A DNA stretch of 64,000 bases from Rhabdobacter roseus (GCF_014202275.1 NZ_JACHGF010000001.1:682001-746000); one strand, 5' to 3'. Shown: positions 35,791 to 44,656, counted from the first letter of the stretch. The notes: a model not told the origin generated them from the letters alone. Program-made: numbers and translations.

Positions 35791-35831
35791 AAAGTACCCC
35801 TGGCCACCTACAAAACGGTCAGGGGTACTTT
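35791..35831. terminator. Bidirectional terminator built from the GTAC word
   Basis: AAAGTACCCCTG, 17-nt loop, CAGGGGTACTTT: a 12-bp stem whose arms are inverted copies of the abundant AAGTACC word. It separates the convergent acyl-CoA dehydrogenase and Nudix genes. Confidence 0.7.
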
Positions 35832-35867
35832 AGGAAGTACCTTATTGCTACCTAAGGTACCTGACGG

Positions 35868-36464
35868 CTAAGCCGCCACGGGTACTTTGAGGAGCTCGTG
35901 CAGCTGGGCGTACTGGAGCAGCAAGATGGTTTTGGCGTCTTTGATCCGGCCGTCCCGGATCATCTCCAGCGCTTCGGCAAAGGGTACCTCAAGTACCTCA
36001 ATGTTTTCCTGCTCGTCGTGGTGGCCGCCGCCCTCGCTGGTTTTCATAGTAGGGGTGTATTCGGCTACGAAAAAATGTAGGATTTCGGTCACCGAGCCGG
36101 GCGACATGTAGGCTTCAAACACCTTCCGTACTTCCTGGATTTTATAACCGGTTTCTTCTTCCGTTTCGCGCTTGATGCAGGCTTCGGCGTCGTCTTCGTC
36201 CAGCAGTCCGGCGCAGGCTTCGATGAGCATTCCTGTGGCGTTGCCGTTGAGGTAGGTCGGCATCCGGAATTGCCGCGTCAGAATCACGCGCTGGGTCGTA
36301 GGGTTGTATAATAAGATCACGGCCCCGTTGCCACGGTCGTAGGCTTCGCGCGCCTGCCGCTCCACGACGCCATCGGCCCGGCGGTAGTCAAACGTTATTT
36401 TCTTGAGCGTGTACCAATTGTCCGAAAGTACCTCTTCGGCAATGACGTGTACGTTAGGATTCAT
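35868..36464 (-). CDS. Nudix hydrolase (NudK/ADP-ribose pyrophosphatase type)
   Basis: 198 residues. Nudix box in [20 protein letters not shown] followed by TGY, with the REx2EExG core. The N-terminal [20 protein letters not shown] and [11 protein letters not shown] match the GDP-mannose/ADP-sugar pyrophosphatase branch (NudK-like), which hydrolyses nucleotide-sugar pyrophosphates. Divergent from the DeoR-type regulator with only 58 bp between starts, so co-regulation is possible. Confidence 0.9.
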   Translation of the reverse strand: MNPNVHVIAEEVLSDNWYTLKKITFDYRRADGVVERQAREAYDRGNGAVILLYNPTTQRVILTRQFRMPTYLNGNATGMLIEACAGLLDEDDAEACIKRETEEETGYKIQEVRKVFEAYMSPGSVTEILHFFVAEYTPTMKTSEGGGHHDEQENIEVLEVPFAEALEMIRDGRIKDAKTILLLQYAQLHELLKVPVAA

Positions 36465-36522
36465 GACTAAAATGATTGTTTATGATTTATTTTGATTATT
36501 TTTGATCAAATGTAGAGAAATC

Positions 36523-37290
36523 ATGCGATTCCCAAAAAGAAAAATCAAAATTCTTGAGATCATTGCCCAACGGGGCGAAGCGGATGTGAAAGTACTGGCG
36601 GAGGAGCTACGTACGTCTGAGATCACCGTACGGCGCGACCTGGCGCTGCTGGCGGGCGAGGGGCTGGTACTTCGCACGCACGGCGGGGCCATGAAGCCCG
36701 AAAGTACCCGCGGGCCGGTGGGCTTTGAACCAAAGCTGGCCACAAACCTGGCCCAGAAGCAGTACCTAGCCCGGCTGGCGGCGGCGGAGATTCAGGATGG
36801 GGAAGTGATTTTCCTGGATTGTGGCAGTACGGTCTTTCAGCTGTGTCCTTTTATAAAGGAGAAAAACATCAAGGTCGTGACCAACTCCCTGCCCGTGGTG
36901 CAGGCGCTGCTGGGGAGCCGGGTGTCGATCAACCTGGCGGGGGGCGAACTGGACCAGGAGCGGCAGGCCGTACACGGCTTGCTAGCCGAGGAGCACCTGC
37001 ACCGGTACCAGGCCGACCGCGCCTTTGTGGGCGTAGATGGTATTTCGGCGGAGCGCGGGCTCAGCGCCAACAGTGAGCTGGAGGCGGGCATTACGCGGGC
37101 CATGATCCAGAACGCGCAGCGTACCTACCTCCTCTGCGACGCCTCCAAGCTGGGCCGCGAGAGCTACCTCCAGTTTGCGTCATTGGATCAGATCCACTGC
37201 CTCGTGACCGACGCTGACGCCAAAACGGCCCAACCTTTTGTAGATAAGGGCCTGCGCGTGCTGCGGGAGGCGGAGGAGAATAACGTATAA
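36523..37290 (+). CDS. DeoR/GlpR-family transcriptional regulator
   Basis: 255 residues from the ATG at 36523. N-terminal winged HTH (about 5-57): KIKILEIIAQRGEADVKVLA then TSEITVRRDLALLAGEG and LRTHGGA. The C-terminal sugar-phosphate-binding domain (about 75-235) has VIFLDCGSTVFQL and the ADRAFVGVDGIS and CDASKLGR words. Such repressors respond to phosphosugars. Target is unknown; the divergent Nudix gene is the nearest candidate. A TTG at 36502 would add seven residues without family support. Confidence 0.93.
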   Translation: MRFPKRKIKILEIIAQRGEADVKVLAEELRTSEITVRRDLALLAGEGLVLRTHGGAMKPESTRGPVGFEPKLATNLAQKQYLARLAAAEIQDGEVIFLDCGSTVFQLCPFIKEKNIKVVTNSLPVVQALLGSRVSINLAGGELDQERQAVHGLLAEEHLHRYQADRAFVGVDGISAERGLSANSELEAGITRAMIQNAQRTYLLCDASKLGRESYLQFASLDQIHCLVTDADAKTAQPFVDKGLRVLREAEENNV

Positions 37291-37307
37291 AAAGTACCCT
37301 ACACAGC

Positions 37308-37354
37308 GACGTCCTGCTACTAGGTACCTTAAAAGTACCTGCTAGCAGGACGTC
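37308..37354. terminator. Long hairpin, terminator-like, with GTAC words in the upper stem
   Basis: GACGTCCTGCTA ... TAGCAGGACGTC is a perfect 12-bp outer stem. The inner part holds AGGTAC and GTACCT, which can pair again. It lies between the convergent ends of the DeoR-type gene (37290) and ggt (37407). Confidence 0.75.
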
Positions 37355-37406
37355 AATTCATTCTTTATAGAAAGAGAAGGTACTTCAAAGTACCCTTTTC
37401 TGCGGA

Positions 37407-39173
37407 CTAGTACCCCACGCTGGTGTCGTCGCCGCGCGGATCGGAGCCGCCTTCCAGGGTACCGTCGGGCAGAACCAGGATGCAGTCCATGCGCCCGATG
37501 GTGTTGCGTTGCATTTCCAGCAAGTACCCCCGGCCCTGGAGCTTGTTGATGGTATTTTCGGTAAAAGCGCCCTGCTCAAAGACGGTCTTATCGGGCAGCC
37601 ACTGGTGGTGGAATTTGAGCGCGTTGACGGCCTGCTGCATGGTCATGCCATGCTCCAGGACGTTCAGGATGGTTTGGTACACGGAGGTAATGATCGTGGA
37701 GCCGCCGGGGGTACCTACCACCATCAGGAGTTTGCCGTCTTTTTCCACGATGGTGGGCGTCATGGAGGAGAGCATCCGTTTGGCCGGAGCAATGGCGTTG
37801 GCTTTGTTGCCGATGAGCCCAAACATGTTGGGTACGCCGGGCTTCACGCTGAAATCGTCCATTTCGTTATTCATGAAAAAACCGCCACCCTTCACGATCA
37901 CTTTGCTGCCATAGCCACCGTTGAGCGTCGTGGTGATTGACACGGCGTTGCCGTCTTTGTCTACCACGGAGTAGTGGGTAGTTTCGAGGCTCTCGTAACC
38001 CGGAATGGCCCCGCCGCTCACGGCCTTGCTGTCGGTAGCGGCGGCAAAGCTGAAGTCCTGCCAGCGCTCATGCAGGTACTCGCGGCTGATGAGCTTCTGC
38101 ACCGGCACATCCACGAAGTCGGGGTCGCCCAGGAACTTGGCGCGGTCGGCGTAAACGCGGCGTTCGGCCTCCACCATCACCTGTACGGTGGAGTCGGCGT
38201 TCCAGCCCCAGCGCTTGAGCGGGTAGGGCTCCACCAGGCGCAGCAACTGCATGAGCGCCACGCCGCCGCTGGAAGTAGGTGGCATGGTGATGATCCGGTA
38301 GTTTTTATAGTCGCCCACGATGGGCTCGCGCCACTTGGCTTCGTAGCTTTTCAGGTCTTTTTTGGTAATAATTCCCTTGGATTTCATTTCGGCGGCCAGC
38401 AGCCGGGCCACTTTTCCTCGGTAAAAACCTTTGGCACCCTGGCGTTGGATGCGCCGAAGTACCTGGGCCAGGTCGGGCTGGCGCAGCGTGTCGCCCGCCT
38501 TCCAGGGCTGGCCGTCGGGCCGCAGAAAGTAGGTGGTGCCGGGGTTTACCTGCTGCACCGATTCCTTGATGGCGTTGAGGCCGCGCGCTTCCCGTTCGGT
38601 CTGGATGGTACCTTGCTCGGCCAGGTCGATGGCCGGTTGCAGCAGCTCCCGCCAGGGTAGTTTACCGAAGCGCCGGTGCGCCTCGGCCATGCCCGCCACC
38701 GAGCCCGGTACCCCGCTGGCCAGGTGGCCCAGGGTACTTAGGCGGGGTACTACGTCACCGTTTTCGTCAAGGTACATGTCTTTATCGCTTTTCAAGGGCG
38801 CTTTTTCCCGAAAATCGAGGGTGTAGTTCTGGCCGTCTTTGTCGCGATAGACCATGAAGCCGCCCCCACCGATGTTGCCCGCCGAAGGGTGTACCACGGC
38901 CAGCGCAAACTTCACGGCCACGGCCGCATCGACGGCGTTACCGCCTTTTTTTAGCACTTCGACCCCCACGCGCGAGGCATCCGGATGGGCCGAAGCCACC
39001 ATGCCGTTGGCCGCAAAAATGCCCTCGCGGTCGCTGATGAAGGGTTTTTGATTTGGGTCGTCGGTCAGGAACTGGTAGAAGCCCTTGGACTCCCTGACGG
39101 GCTGCTGGGCGTAGAGCAGGCAGGGTAGGCAGGCAAGCGCTAGTAGTAAAAAAGGGAGGTGCCGTTTTTTCAT
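37407..39173 (-). CDS. ggt: Gamma-glutamyltransferase
   Basis: 588-residue periplasmic Ntn hydrolase that cleaves glutathione and other gamma-glutamyl compounds. Signal peptide about 1-22 (LLYAQQ). Conserved GNAVDAAVA near 78-86, GNIGGGGFM, and the autocleavage/nucleophile Thr in ETTHYSVVDKDG (about T399), splitting the precursor into two subunits; MLSSMTPTIV and GTPGGSTIITSV complete the small subunit. Length is normal. Monocistronic. Confidence 0.95.
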   Translation of the reverse strand: MKKRHLPFLLLALACLPCLLYAQQPVRESKGFYQFLTDDPNQKPFISDREGIFAANGMVASAHPDASRVGVEVLKKGGNAVDAAVAVKFALAVVHPSAGNIGGGGFMVYRDKDGQNYTLDFREKAPLKSDKDMYLDENGDVVPRLSTLGHLASGVPGSVAGMAEAHRRFGKLPWRELLQPAIDLAEQGTIQTEREARGLNAIKESVQQVNPGTTYFLRPDGQPWKAGDTLRQPDLAQVLRRIQRQGAKGFYRGKVARLLAAEMKSKGIITKKDLKSYEAKWREPIVGDYKNYRIITMPPTSSGGVALMQLLRLVEPYPLKRWGWNADSTVQVMVEAERRVYADRAKFLGDPDFVDVPVQKLISREYLHERWQDFSFAAATDSKAVSGGAIPGYESLETTHYSVVDKDGNAVSITTTLNGGYGSKVIVKGGGFFMNNEMDDFSVKPGVPNMFGLIGNKANAIAPAKRMLSSMTPTIVEKDGKLLMVVGTPGGSTIITSVYQTILNVLEHGMTMQQAVNALKFHHQWLPDKTVFEQGAFTENTINKLQGRGYLLEMQRNTIGRMDCILVLPDGTLEGGSDPRGDDTSVGY

Positions 39174-39330
39174 GATTAGATTTAGCCGGTAGGTTAGGTG
39201 TTGGGTAGCTTAAATGTACACAAGGTGCCGGATTTAAGAAAGTACCTTCCGGCAAAGAACTTTTAAAATAGCATCATCGCTTGGATAAGTGCTATTCATA
39301 CTATTTTCTAGCCACTTATCCTTTATTCGC

Positions 39331-39361
39331 TTGTTCGGTAGCGGGTAGTTTTTAACTTTTG
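39331..39361 (+). promoter_or_regulatory. Possible promoter of the orphan ABC permease gene
   Basis: TTG (39331-39333), 19-nt spacer, TAACTTTTG (39353-39361), which is TAnnTTTG with one extra T. It lies 38 bp upstream of the ATG at 39399. Confidence 0.35.
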
Positions 39362-39398
39362 CGTTGCTATTGGTTGGCCTTACTACCCTGAAAGCCCT

Positions 39399-40640
39399 AT
39401 GAAATTCATCCGACAAACTTTTGAGAGCTTCCGGTTTGCGTGGCAAGCGCTGCAATCAAACCTCACGCGCACGATTCTTTCCCTGCTGGGCGTTACCGTC
39501 GGGATTTTCGCCATCGTGGCGGTTTTTACCATCGTCGATTCCCTCGAGCGCAACATCCGCGAAAGCCTGAGCTCCATTGGCGACAAGGTGATCTACGTAC
39601 AAAAATGGCCCTGGGGCTTTGGCGGTGAATACCAGTGGTGGAAGTACTTCCAGTGGCCCAATCCTTCCTACAACGAATACAAGTACCTCTACGACAACCT
39701 GGAAAGCGCCAGTGCCGTGGCCATCATGGACTTCAAGGGCGCTACGACGGTCAAAAACGGCTCCAACAGCATGGAGGCGCTTATTCAGGGGGTATCGTTT
39801 GAGTATAACGAAATCTCCGACGTACCCGTAGAGACGGGCCGGTACTTCTCGCCCATCGAAACCGACGCTTCGCGCAACGTGGCCATCATTGGTTACGAAA
39901 TAGGACAGACGCTCTTCCCCAACCAGGATGCCGTGGGCAAGGAGTTCAAACTGGCGGGCAATCGCTTCACGGTGATTGGTGTGCAGGAACGCAAGGGGGA
40001 AAGCCTGCTGGACTTCGGAGGAAACCCGGACACGAAATGCATCATTCCGTACGGCGCTTTTGCCAAGCTGTTCCAGTCGGGCCGCCCCGACCCCGACATT
40101 GTGGTGAAAGGCTACGAGAACGACGAGGGAATGATGGAGCTGGAAGCCGAAGTAGTGGGCCTGATGCGATCCCGCCGGGGCCTGAAGCCCCGCGACGAAA
40201 ACAACTTTTCGCTCAACCGGCCCGAGGCGGCGGCCCAGGCTATTTCGGGCCTGTTCGTGGTACTTACCGTGGCGGGTTGGGTGATCGGTAGTTTTTCTAT
40301 TTTGGTGGGAGGCTTCGGCATTGCCAACATCATGTTTGTGTCGGTCAAGGAGCGCACCAACCTCATCGGAATTCAGAAATCGCTGGGGGCCAAGAATTAT
40401 TTTATCCTGTTTCAGTTTCTTTTCGAGGCCGTGATGCTGAGCCTGGTCGGCGGACTGGTAGGAATCCTGCTCGTGTACCTGCTTACGTTTATGCCGCTCG
40501 GTACGCTGACGGTCACGATGTCGGCGGGCAATATAGTACTGGGCCTGGGCGTGGCAAGCGTCATTGGGGTACTTTCGGGCATCGTTCCGGCCATGTTGGC
40601 CGCTCGGATGGACCCCGTCATTGCCATTCGGGCCAAGTAG
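39399..40640 (+). CDS. MacB-like ABC transporter permease, orphan
   Basis: 413 residues. N-terminal TM (about 22-45), a large periplasmic MacB_PCD domain (to about 275), then three C-terminal TMs of the FtsX fold (VIGSFSILVGGFGIANIMFV, and LRDPVIAIRAK-like end MDPVIAIRAK). MacB-type permeases couple cytoplasmic ATP hydrolysis to mechanical work in the envelope. No ATPase gene is adjacent; it may use one elsewhere, for example the MacB ATPase at 55478-56227, but that is inference. Confidence 0.88.
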   Translation: MKFIRQTFESFRFAWQALQSNLTRTILSLLGVTVGIFAIVAVFTIVDSLERNIRESLSSIGDKVIYVQKWPWGFGGEYQWWKYFQWPNPSYNEYKYLYDNLESASAVAIMDFKGATTVKNGSNSMEALIQGVSFEYNEISDVPVETGRYFSPIETDASRNVAIIGYEIGQTLFPNQDAVGKEFKLAGNRFTVIGVQERKGESLLDFGGNPDTKCIIPYGAFAKLFQSGRPDPDIVVKGYENDEGMMELEAEVVGLMRSRRGLKPRDENNFSLNRPEAAAQAISGLFVVLTVAGWVIGSFSILVGGFGIANIMFVSVKERTNLIGIQKSLGAKNYFILFQFLFEAVMLSLVGGLVGILLVYLLTFMPLGTLTVTMSAGNIVLGLGVASVIGVLSGIVPAMLAARMDPVIAIRAK

Positions 40641-40717
40641 CGTATTGCAAAAATCACGGCTATTTCCGAAGTTAGTCGCGCGGATCGCCGCCAACTACCC
40701 CCAACTCCCTCTCGACC

Positions 40718-41194
40718 ATGCGTAAGTGGATCATTCTCTTCGTTTTCCTGGCCATTGTGCTGGGCATTCTGTACTACATCAGTTTTGGTTATTATAGCGA
40801 AGGAAAGCGGGGCGGGTTTGTGGTGAAGCTCAGCAAGCGCGGCTACGTATTCAAAACCTACGAAGGAGTACTGAATGTAGGCGGCCTCTACGACGGCGGA
40901 GGTACCATGAGCGCCACCCAGTGGGATTTTTCCATTGGCAGCAGCAACCAGGAAGGCATCCAAAAGATTGAAGAAGCCATCCGGACGGGCCGCCGCGTCT
41001 CGCTCACCTACCAGGAAAAATTCTTCGTGCTGCCCTGGAACGGCGATACAGAGTACTTCGTGACGGACGTGCAGCTGCTGGATACGCCCCAGTACCCTCA
41101 AAACCCCCTGTACCAGGAGGAGCAAACTACCCCGCCGCTACCCGCTCGCCCGGCCCCGCTGCCCGAACTGGACAGCAGCGCGGAGGTACTTTAA
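40718..41194 (+). CDS. Conserved hypothetical membrane-anchored protein
   Basis: 158 residues. One N-terminal TM (about 4-22), then a compact periplasmic domain: YYSEGKRGGFVVKLSKRGYV, FKTYEGVLNVGG and QWDFSIGSSNQ. This YSEGxRxGxVxKLSxKGxxxKTYEG pattern occurs in many Bacteroidota proteins of unknown function, which I have seen mis-labelled in annotations. The C-terminus is Pro-rich. It follows the orphan permease by 77 bp on the same strand and may share its transcript. Confidence 0.65.
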   Translation: MRKWIILFVFLAIVLGILYYISFGYYSEGKRGGFVVKLSKRGYVFKTYEGVLNVGGLYDGGGTMSATQWDFSIGSSNQEGIQKIEEAIRTGRRVSLTYQEKFFVLPWNGDTEYFVTDVQLLDTPQYPQNPLYQEEQTTPPLPARPAPLPELDSSAEVL

Positions 41195-41245
41195 AGTACC
41201 TTTGGCCGGGACATTCCCCTTTTTTTTGCGGCTAAAAAGTACCCC

Positions 41246-41581
41246 CTAGCCCCCGGCTTTTTTGGTGCGGTATCCCTTGGCTTGCAGCCAGGCCAGTACC
41301 TTGTCGCGGTGGTCGCCCTGGAGCAGGATCTCGCCGTCCTTGGCCGCTCCGCCGCTGCCGCACACGCCTTTGAGTTTTTTGGTGAGCGCGTCCAGGTCGG
41401 CGGTGGTACCTACAAAGCCCTTCACGAGCGTCACGACCTTGCCGCCGCCCTTGCGGTCGAGCCAGAGGCGCAGGTCCTGCCGGTCGGGGCTGAGGGTTTC
41501 GGCCTCGCCGCTGCTGTCGTCTTGGTAGTCAAAGTCCGGATCGGTGGAGTACACAATGCCGGAGCGGTTCTTCTTGGACAT
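41246..41581 (-). CDS. SUI1/eIF1-like translation factor (YciH family)
   Basis: 111 residues from the ATG at 41581. The N-terminal part RSGIVYSTDPDFDYQD and the SUI1 fold (LRLWLDRKGGGKVVTLVKGF, then LDALTKKLKGVCGSGG and GDHRDKVLAWLQAKGY) are typical of bacterial YciH, which can raise initiation stringency. A longer frame to 41848 overlaps the lipid-kinase gene upstream and is rejected. It is 41 bp after the lipid kinase on the same strand. Confidence 0.9.
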   Translation of the reverse strand: MSKKNRSGIVYSTDPDFDYQDDSSGEAETLSPDRQDLRLWLDRKGGGKVVTLVKGFVGTTADLDALTKKLKGVCGSGGAAKDGEILLQGDHRDKVLAWLQAKGYRTKKAGG

Positions 41582-41622
41582 AGCTATCTTCGTTAAAGGT
41601 ACTTTTACAAAAAAACGGATTT

Positions 41623-42495
41623 TCAGGAAATAACGCGCAGGCTCTGCGGCACGATCCTTACATCCACCCGCGTGGTAGCCAGCTGCACCGGCTCGCCGTC
41701 GTAGTGGATCAGCGGCGGCTGCTCGGTTTCTACCCAAATCTCCTGTACTTTTTGGTACGACACGTAGGTAGAAAGCGGCATTTGTCGGGTGAAGAGCAGG
41801 TAGCTGAGCGCGGTGCCGTACAGCTTGGGGAAAGGCGCTACGGTACATACATCCAGCAGGCCGTCGGATAAGTCGGCCTGCGGGGCTACCCAGGCGTTGT
41901 TGCCAAACTGACCGGCGTTGGCAAAGCTCAGTGAAAAAGCCGGTTGCGGCTTGCCGTTGACGACGTAGGTCTGCGGCTGGTAGGGCCAGTAGGCTTCCAT
42001 CGCCACCTTTACGTAGGTAGCCAGACCGCGCTGTGCCTGCTGGCTGAAGAGCTGGCCCACGTGCGCGTCGAAGCCCATGCCCGCCAGGCCAAAAAATGGG
42101 TACTCGTTGAGCCGGGCGGAGTCGATGGTACTTACGCTTCCCGCCAGCACGCGCTGGAGGGAAGCTTTCAGCGTGAGCGGGAGCCCCAGGTGGCGGGCCA
42201 GCCCGTTGCCCGAGCCCAGCGGCAAAATACCCAGCGGCGTGGGCGTATGCACCAGCGCGCGGGCTACTTCGTTCACGGTGCCGTCGCCGCCCACGGCCAC
42301 TACGCCCGCCCAGGGCTCGGTAGGCAGGGCTTCCTGCACCAGCTCGGTGGCGTGCCCCGGCCCCTGGGTAGTAACTACCCGAGCGTGGTGCCCGGCCTGC
42401 TGCGCCACGTCCTCGATGTACCGGATCATGTCGGCCGCGCTACGCCCCAGGCGGGTACCTGAGTGGGGATTAACCACAAATAAAAAGGTTCTCAC
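41623..42495 (-). CDS. Diacylglycerol/lipid kinase family protein (YegS/DgkB type)
   Basis: 290 residues. FVVNPHSGTR at the N-terminus, the ATP motif VAVGGDGTVNEVARAL (about 67-82) and LPLGSGNGLARHLGLP define the DAGK catalytic domain; the C-terminal beta-domain ends with the HYDGEPV word. It phosphorylates a diacylglycerol-like or sphingoid lipid. It starts with GTG at 42495, overlapping the stop of a tiny membrane-protein gene (GTGA), so translation of the two is probably coupled. Confidence 0.9.
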   Translation of the reverse strand: MRTFLFVVNPHSGTRLGRSAADMIRYIEDVAQQAGHHARVVTTQGPGHATELVQEALPTEPWAGVVAVGGDGTVNEVARALVHTPTPLGILPLGSGNGLARHLGLPLTLKASLQRVLAGSVSTIDSARLNEYPFFGLAGMGFDAHVGQLFSQQAQRGLATYVKVAMEAYWPYQPQTYVVNGKPQPAFSLSFANAGQFGNNAWVAPQADLSDGLLDVCTVAPFPKLYGTALSYLLFTRQMPLSTYVSYQKVQEIWVETEQPPLIHYDGEPVQLATTRVDVRIVPQSLRVIS

Positions 42496-42605
42496 GCAAA
42501 AAGGAGAAAAAGGACCAATATGAACACGATGATGAACAGGTAGTAAAGCCCGTCTACAAAGGGGTACTGCTGGCGGTCTAATTTTTTAAATAGGTCTTTG
42601 AACAT
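42492..42605 (-). CDS. 37-residue single-TM protein translationally coupled to the lipid kinase
   Basis: MFKDLFKKLDRQQYPFVDGL, then a C-terminal TM rich in Ile, Leu, Val and Phe (about 20-36). Stop TGA overlaps the kinase GTG start by the GTGA arrangement, strong evidence that it is translated. No known family recognised. Its lysine-rich N-terminus and membrane tail could anchor or regulate the kinase at the membrane; this is inference. Confidence 0.6.
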   Translation of the reverse strand: MFKDLFKKLDRQQYPFVDGLYYLFIIVFILVLFLLFA

Positions 42606-42720
42606 AGCGTCAGCTAAAAGTGGACAACCCTCCCTAAAAGGTACCCGCGCGGATTTCGTGGTAATAACGTACCTTGTCGAAGATTTAGGTTTGTTTTAAG
42701 CTACACAAAAATCCGTAAAA

Positions 42721-43155
42721 ATGATGAGAAACTACATGCTTTGTCTGGTACTTATCTTCCTGGCCGGGGTGGCCGTGGGGCAGTCGGCGGCGGACCGCCA
42801 GGTTATTTTGGGTACCCTGGACCGCCAAACCAGCGATTGGAACGAAGGGAATATCGAAGCCTTTATGAAAGGGTACTGGGAGTCCGACTCCCTGATGTTT
42901 GTGGGGAAATCGGGCGTAACGTATGGTTACCAGCGTACCTTTGAGGGGTACCTGCAGCGCTACCCCGACCGCGCCACGATGGGTACTTTGAAGTTCGACA
43001 TCCTGCACCTGAGCTTCCCGGAGCCCAACGTGGCTTTTCTGGTGGGCAAATGGCACCTCACCCGCCCCGAGGCCGGCGACGTGGGCGGGCATTACACGCT
43101 GCTGTGGCGCAAGCTCAACGGAAAGTGGGTTATCGTGTGCGATCATACGAGTTGA
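42721..43155 (+). CDS. Secreted DUF4440/SnoaL-like protein
   Basis: 144 residues. Signal peptide about 1-21 (GVAVGQ). The rest is one NTF2-like fold: QTSDWNEGNIEAFMKGYW, LMFVGKSGVTYGYQRT and a C-terminal HYTLLWRKLNGKWVIVCDHT. The domain pattern DWNxGDxxxFMxxYW is common in Bacteroidota periplasmic proteins of unknown function. Divergent from the lipid-kinase cluster. Confidence 0.8.
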   Translation: MMRNYMLCLVLIFLAGVAVGQSAADRQVILGTLDRQTSDWNEGNIEAFMKGYWESDSLMFVGKSGVTYGYQRTFEGYLQRYPDRATMGTLKFDILHLSFPEPNVAFLVGKWHLTRPEAGDVGGHYTLLWRKLNGKWVIVCDHTS

Positions 43156-43232
43156 CTTCTAAGAAGGCAAGATAGGACCCTACCGGGAAGCGGCCAGCCG
43201 GGACAAACTTTCGTTTCAAAGAGTGGGTTGTA

Positions 43233-43262
43233 AAATAGGGCGGGTACGAAAGTACCCTATTT
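43233..43262 (+). promoter_or_regulatory. Hairpin with GAAA tetraloop upstream of nhaA
   Basis: GGGTAC-GAAA-GTACCC extended by AAATAG/TATTT on the outside, 33 bp before the nhaA start. Its arms are GTAC words. It could be an mRNA-leader hairpin, or a chance pairing of the abundant word. Confidence 0.35.
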
Positions 43263-43294
43263 CCACATCTGGTTTTTGATGACGAATTGATTTT

Positions 43295-44542
43295 ATGAAA
43301 GATACAAAATTAAAAGCAAGGCAACTCCGACGCACCAAACTCCTGCGCCGGATGACGCGGCCCATGGGGGGCTTTCTGCAGCCCATCATCGACCCCATCC
43401 GCGACCTGGCCGAGAGCGGGCGGTTGGCGGGCGTGCTGCTGCTAGTAGCCACGGTCATAGCCATGACCTGGGCCAACCTACCCGGCGGGGGTAGTTTTGT
43501 GGCGTTCTGGGATTTGAAAGTAGGCGTTGAGCCACTCTACAAGAGCCTGAGCCACTGGATCAACGACGGCCTGATGGTGATCTTCTTCTTCTTTGTGGGG
43601 CTGGAGATCAAGCGGGAGGTCATGCGCGGCGAGCTTTCGAGCTGGCGGCAGGCCATGCTGCCCGCCTCGGCGGCGCTGGGTGGGGCCATCGTGCCCGCAT
43701 CTTTATTCTTACTCTTCAACTGGGGTACTTCGGGCGAAGACGGCTGGGCCATTCCCACGGCTACCGACATTGCCTTTTCGCTCGGGATGCTGTCGCTGCT
43801 GGGAGATCGCGTACCCTTTGCGCTGAAGGTATTCCTGACGGCCCTGGCCGTGATCGACGATCTCATTGCCGTACTCATCATTGCGCTCTTCTACACCCAG
43901 GACATCCACCTCGACATGCTGCTCTACGCGGGCGGGGTACTGGTGGTGCTGGTACTGCTCCATGTCTTCAAGGTCTGGAGGGTACTTCCCTACCTGTTGC
44001 TGGGGGTGGTACTTTGGTTTTTTGTGTTAAAATCGGGCATTCACGCCACCATTGCGGGGGTACTTTTGGCCATGACCATCCCGCTGCACAAAGTAGACGA
44101 CCTCGAGCACGCGCTCTACAAACCCGTGAGCTACGGCATTATGCCCATTTTTGCCCTGGCCAATACGGCCATCATTCTCCCGGCCGACGTGGGTCAGCTG
44201 CTCTTCTCGCCCCTGAGCTTTGGCATCATTGCGGGTTTATTCCTGGGCAAGCCGCTGGGGATTGTGGTGTTTTCCTGGCTGGTAGTTAAGTCGGGGCTGG
44301 TAGAGCTCCCCTTTGGGCTGCGCTGGCGGCACGTGTTTGGGCTGGGCTTCACGGCCGGGATCGGCTTCACGATGTCGATCTTCATCACGAGCCTGTCGTT
44401 TACGGACCTATTGCTGCAAAATACCGCCAAGCTGGCCATTTTGGTCGGTACGGTGTTGTCGGGGGTAGTGGGGCTGCTGTGGCTGATCAAAGTGGAGAAA
44501 ACCCTGGCCGAGGACCCCGCCACCACCGTAGCCGCGGAGTAG
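43295..44542 (+). CDS. nhaA: Na+/H+ antiporter NhaA
   Basis: 415 residues, 11-12 TM. The signature AIPTATDIAFSLGMLSLLGD and FLTALAVIDDLIAVLIIALF carries the tandem Asp (DD) that binds Na+/H+, matching D163/D164 of E. coli NhaA. The cytoplasmic N-terminus is long and basic (KLKARQLRRTKLLRRMTRPM). GFTAGIGFTMSIFITSLSF near the end is also canonical. It expels Na+ and controls pH. Terminator follows at 44617-44656. Confidence 0.95.
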   Translation: MKDTKLKARQLRRTKLLRRMTRPMGGFLQPIIDPIRDLAESGRLAGVLLLVATVIAMTWANLPGGGSFVAFWDLKVGVEPLYKSLSHWINDGLMVIFFFFVGLEIKREVMRGELSSWRQAMLPASAALGGAIVPASLFLLFNWGTSGEDGWAIPTATDIAFSLGMLSLLGDRVPFALKVFLTALAVIDDLIAVLIIALFYTQDIHLDMLLYAGGVLVVLVLLHVFKVWRVLPYLLLGVVLWFFVLKSGIHATIAGVLLAMTIPLHKVDDLEHALYKPVSYGIMPIFALANTAIILPADVGQLLFSPLSFGIIAGLFLGKPLGIVVFSWLVVKSGLVELPFGLRWRHVFGLGFTAGIGFTMSIFITSLSFTDLLLQNTAKLAILVGTVLSGVVGLLWLIKVEKTLAEDPATTVAAE

Positions 44543-44616
44543 GTAGGGGTACTTTACGAGGTACTTTGTCACGGATGATTCACCAGACTATAGACTATTC
44601 GCATATAAGATAAAAA

Positions 44617-44656
44617 GCCAAGAAGGACAGCCGTTTCGACAGCTATCCTTCTTGGC
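44617..44656. terminator. Terminator between nhaA and lipoprotein gene
   Basis: GCCAAGAAGGA, a loop with an inner CAGC/GCT pairing, TCCTTCTTGGC. It serves convergent nhaA and the lipoprotein gene at 44682. Confidence 0.8.

Noticed and set aside
34476-35807. 443-codon open frame opposite the acyl-CoA dehydrogenase
   Set aside because: Shadow of a gene with clear catalytic motifs; the translation is His- and Arg-rich and matches nothing.
39456-40694. 412-codon frame opposite the orphan permease
   Set aside because: Shadow frame; the plus strand has a clear MacB_PCD/FtsX protein.
41582-41848. N-terminal extension of the SUI1-like protein
   Set aside because: It overlaps the lipid-kinase gene and has no SUI1 similarity.
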